From contig JAURMB010000109.1 in the NCBI GenBank assembly GCA_030831045.1, positions 1-7,565 on the forward strand: a stretch of DNA of 7,565 nt, given 5' to 3'. Below, piece by piece: positions 6,422-7,565 of the stretch; positions within the stretch are counted from its first letter, which is position 1, and each line of letters begins with the position of its first letter. This stretch comes from Schleiferiaceae bacterium (GTDB lineage: Bacteria; Bacteroidota; Bacteroidia; Flavobacteriales; Schleiferiaceae). The notes under the pieces are model-generated. The model was not told the origin of the DNA and did no database searches. It saw only the letters and a program-made list of their open reading frames with translations. The position numbers were made by a program, and so were the translations under genes.

Positions 6422-7447
6422 TTACAACGTTTCTGCTACGGTCTTTTGTTCAGCAAGCCATTTGGCGTACTCAGCTTCAGACTCAACAACAATATTCATC
6501 TGCATGTTGTAGTGCGCTGATCCGCAGATCTTGTTGCACAACAGCACGTAATCGTAGGCATACGCCTCCAAGCCCTTTTCGGTGCGGATCTTGTTGATGC
6601 GGGCCACCTTTGCTTGAACCTCGGCATCCTGGCGCATCTCGGCGGTCGTCACCGTGGGCGTAAACTGGAACTGAGTGGTCATGCCCGGAACGCAGTTCAT
6701 TTGGGCGCGGAAGTGCGGAAAGTACGCTGAGTGAATCACGTCCTGAGAACGGAACTTGAACAGCACCGGTCGCCCTACGGGAAGGTGAATTTCGGTCGTG
6801 ATCTTGTCGTCGCCGCCTTTGGTATCGAGCGTGTCGACGCCAATCACGTTGGCGTCCTTGATGAGGCGGACGTTGGCGTAGCCCAACTGGTTGTCTTGGC
6901 CGGCGTAGCGCGCCGTCCATTTGAACTGCTGCGCATAAAGCTCAATCACCAAAGGCTCCTGCTCGTTCTTGGGGTTCATCACGTTCGACCACGTGGTCAT
7001 ACCGTAAATAATGAGCACGGCGAGCACCACGGCCGGAACAATCGTCCAAATGAATTCCAGTCGGTTGTTGTGTTCGTAGTAGGTTGCTTTGCGGTCCTTA
7101 GCTCCGCGGTACTTCCATGCGAAGTAGAACAAAATCGGCTGCACGAGCACGAACATCGCAATAATGACCAGCATCGAAATGGTCATAAGGTTGTCGTAGT
7201 CGGTGCCGTGAGCAGACGCAGGCTTCGGAAGCGTAACCGGCAACCACGCATAGAGCATCCAGAAAAACGAGGCGATAAGACCGAAGCCAAAAAGCAGCAT
7301 CAGCCAACCTTGGTTGTTGTTGTCGCGGTCCGTCACTTCGTATTCCGCCGTTTGGCGAGCTTTGGACGACAATTCGAAAATTCGGATGAGCTGCAGCGCA
7401 GTCAGCACCGCGAGCACAAGGACAATAAGAGTCATAATTCCAGACAT
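6422..7447 (-). CDS. coxB: Cytochrome c oxidase subunit II (CuA subunit)
   Basis: Subunit II accepts electrons at its binuclear CuA centre on the periplasmic side and passes them to heme a in CoxA. The 341-residue product has four hydrophobic segments (about 5-24, 47-69, 86-111 and 133-152), two more than the canonical subunit II. The last two correspond to the usual hairpin. The C-terminal cupredoxin domain carries the CuA ligands His239, Cys304, Cys308, His312 and Met315 (C-N-K-I-C-G-S-A-H-Y-N-M). The canonical C-S-E-I-C glutamate is Lys306 here. A mostly charged segment at about 262-300 lengthens the loop before Cys304, compared with the short loop in proteobacterial enzymes. I recall both traits in flavobacterial homologs. 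There is no heme-binding CxxCH, so no fused cytochrome c domain. The start could also be Met5. It sits 25 bases after the actF-like gene and 22 bases before coxA. Confidence 0.95.
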   Translation of the reverse strand: MSGIMTLIVLVLAVLTALQLIRIFELSSKARQTAEYEVTDRDNNNQGWLMLLFGFGLIASFFWMLYAWLPVTLPKPASAHGTDYDNLMTISMLVIIAMFVLVQPILFYFAWKYRGAKDRKATYYEHNNRLEFIWTIVPAVVLAVLIIYGMTTWSNVMNPKNEQEPLVIELYAQQFKWTARYAGQDNQLGYANVRLIKDANVIGVDTLDTKGGDDKITTEIHLPVGRPVLFKFRSQDVIHSAYFPHFRAQMNCVPGMTTQFQFTPTVTTAEMRQDAEVQAKVARINKIRTEKGLEAYAYDYVLLCNKICGSAHYNMQMNIVVESEAEYAKWLAEQKTVAETL

Positions 7448-7472
7448 AGACGATTCGAATTAAAGCGACGGA

Positions 7473-7565
7473 TTACTGATGGAAGTGCTCGCTTTCGGTG
7501 AGCATCGGGTGGTTTTGAAGCTTGAGCGGAGCCTTGGCCAACTGGCTCAGGGTTACCCACAAGAA
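7473..7565 (-). CDS. actF: C-terminal end of ActF-like quinol:cytochrome c oxidoreductase membrane subunit (partial)
   Basis: The minus strand is open from the window edge to TAA at 7475-7473 and gives 30 residues, with LAKAPLKLQNHPMLTESEHFH near the end. The 'N-H-P-M-L-x-E-S-x-H-F-H' tail is one I recall from the last subunit of alternative complex III in Flavobacteriia, encoded directly upstream of coxB. ActF is a multi-helix inner-membrane subunit of the complex that oxidises menaquinol and reduces cytochrome c or the oxidase directly. Only the extreme C-terminus is in the window, so the identity depends on that tail and on the neighbouring cox genes. The gap to coxB is 25 bases with no terminator visible, which suggests one operon. 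Confidence 0.7.
   Translation of the reverse strand, partial: FLWVTLSQLAKAPLKLQNHPMLTESEHFHQ

Noticed and set aside
6731..7501. 256-codon plus-strand open frame opposite coxB and the actF end
   Set aside because: It is the complement of coxB, rich in His/Arg/Asn/Glu with no family features, and the real gene has all CuA ligands.
1..7565. Search for mobile element, CRISPR, tRNA/rRNA or defence genes
   Set aside because: All but short gaps are covered by recognisable genes. I saw no transposase, integrase, regularly spaced repeats or tRNA-like cloverleaf, so the region looks like ordinary core chromosome.

Overview
The window looks like chromosomal DNA of a GC-rich member of the Bacteroidota, most likely the Flavobacteriales. 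The evidence is a Bacteroidota-type outer-membrane operon (DUF6029 and Omp28 families), cytochrome oxidase subunits of the flavobacterial form linked to the last gene of an alternative complex III, an exact TAnnTTTG promoter element, and a general lack of Shine-Dalgarno sequences. This assignment is inferred from remembered family features, not from a database search.

Left part, plus strand (1-2588): the last codons of an unidentified gene, then a 564-residue DUF6029 outer-membrane protein, then a 282-residue Omp28-type lipoprotein with a CxxC thioredoxin-like site. The genes overlap by one base at each junction (TAATG and TGATG), so this is a tightly coupled envelope operon. Its end overlaps the end of the next, oppositely oriented gene by 8 bases.

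Middle part, minus strand (2581-4535): ruvB, the Holliday-junction branch-migration motor, followed by queG, the epoxyqueuosine reductase, joined by an ATGA overlap. Between ruvB and the cox genes lies a 35-base hairpin. It probably terminates the cox transcript, and its last two bases also belong to a TACATTTG promoter element only 4 bases before the ruvB start codon.

Right part, minus strand (4597-7565): a respiratory cluster read right to left. It holds the C-terminal end of an ActF-like quinol:cytochrome c oxidoreductase subunit, then coxB (CuA subunit II) and coxA (heme-copper subunit I, type A1). The gene order suggests that alternative complex III and an aa3-type oxidase are co-expressed and pass electrons from quinol to oxygen.

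Nearly every base is coding and no gap exceeds 65 bases. I see no mobile element, CRISPR array, RNA gene or defence island. I do not see a clearly novel system. The most open question is the function of the DUF6029/Omp28 pair, and the neatest regulatory detail is the fused terminator/promoter in front of ruvB.
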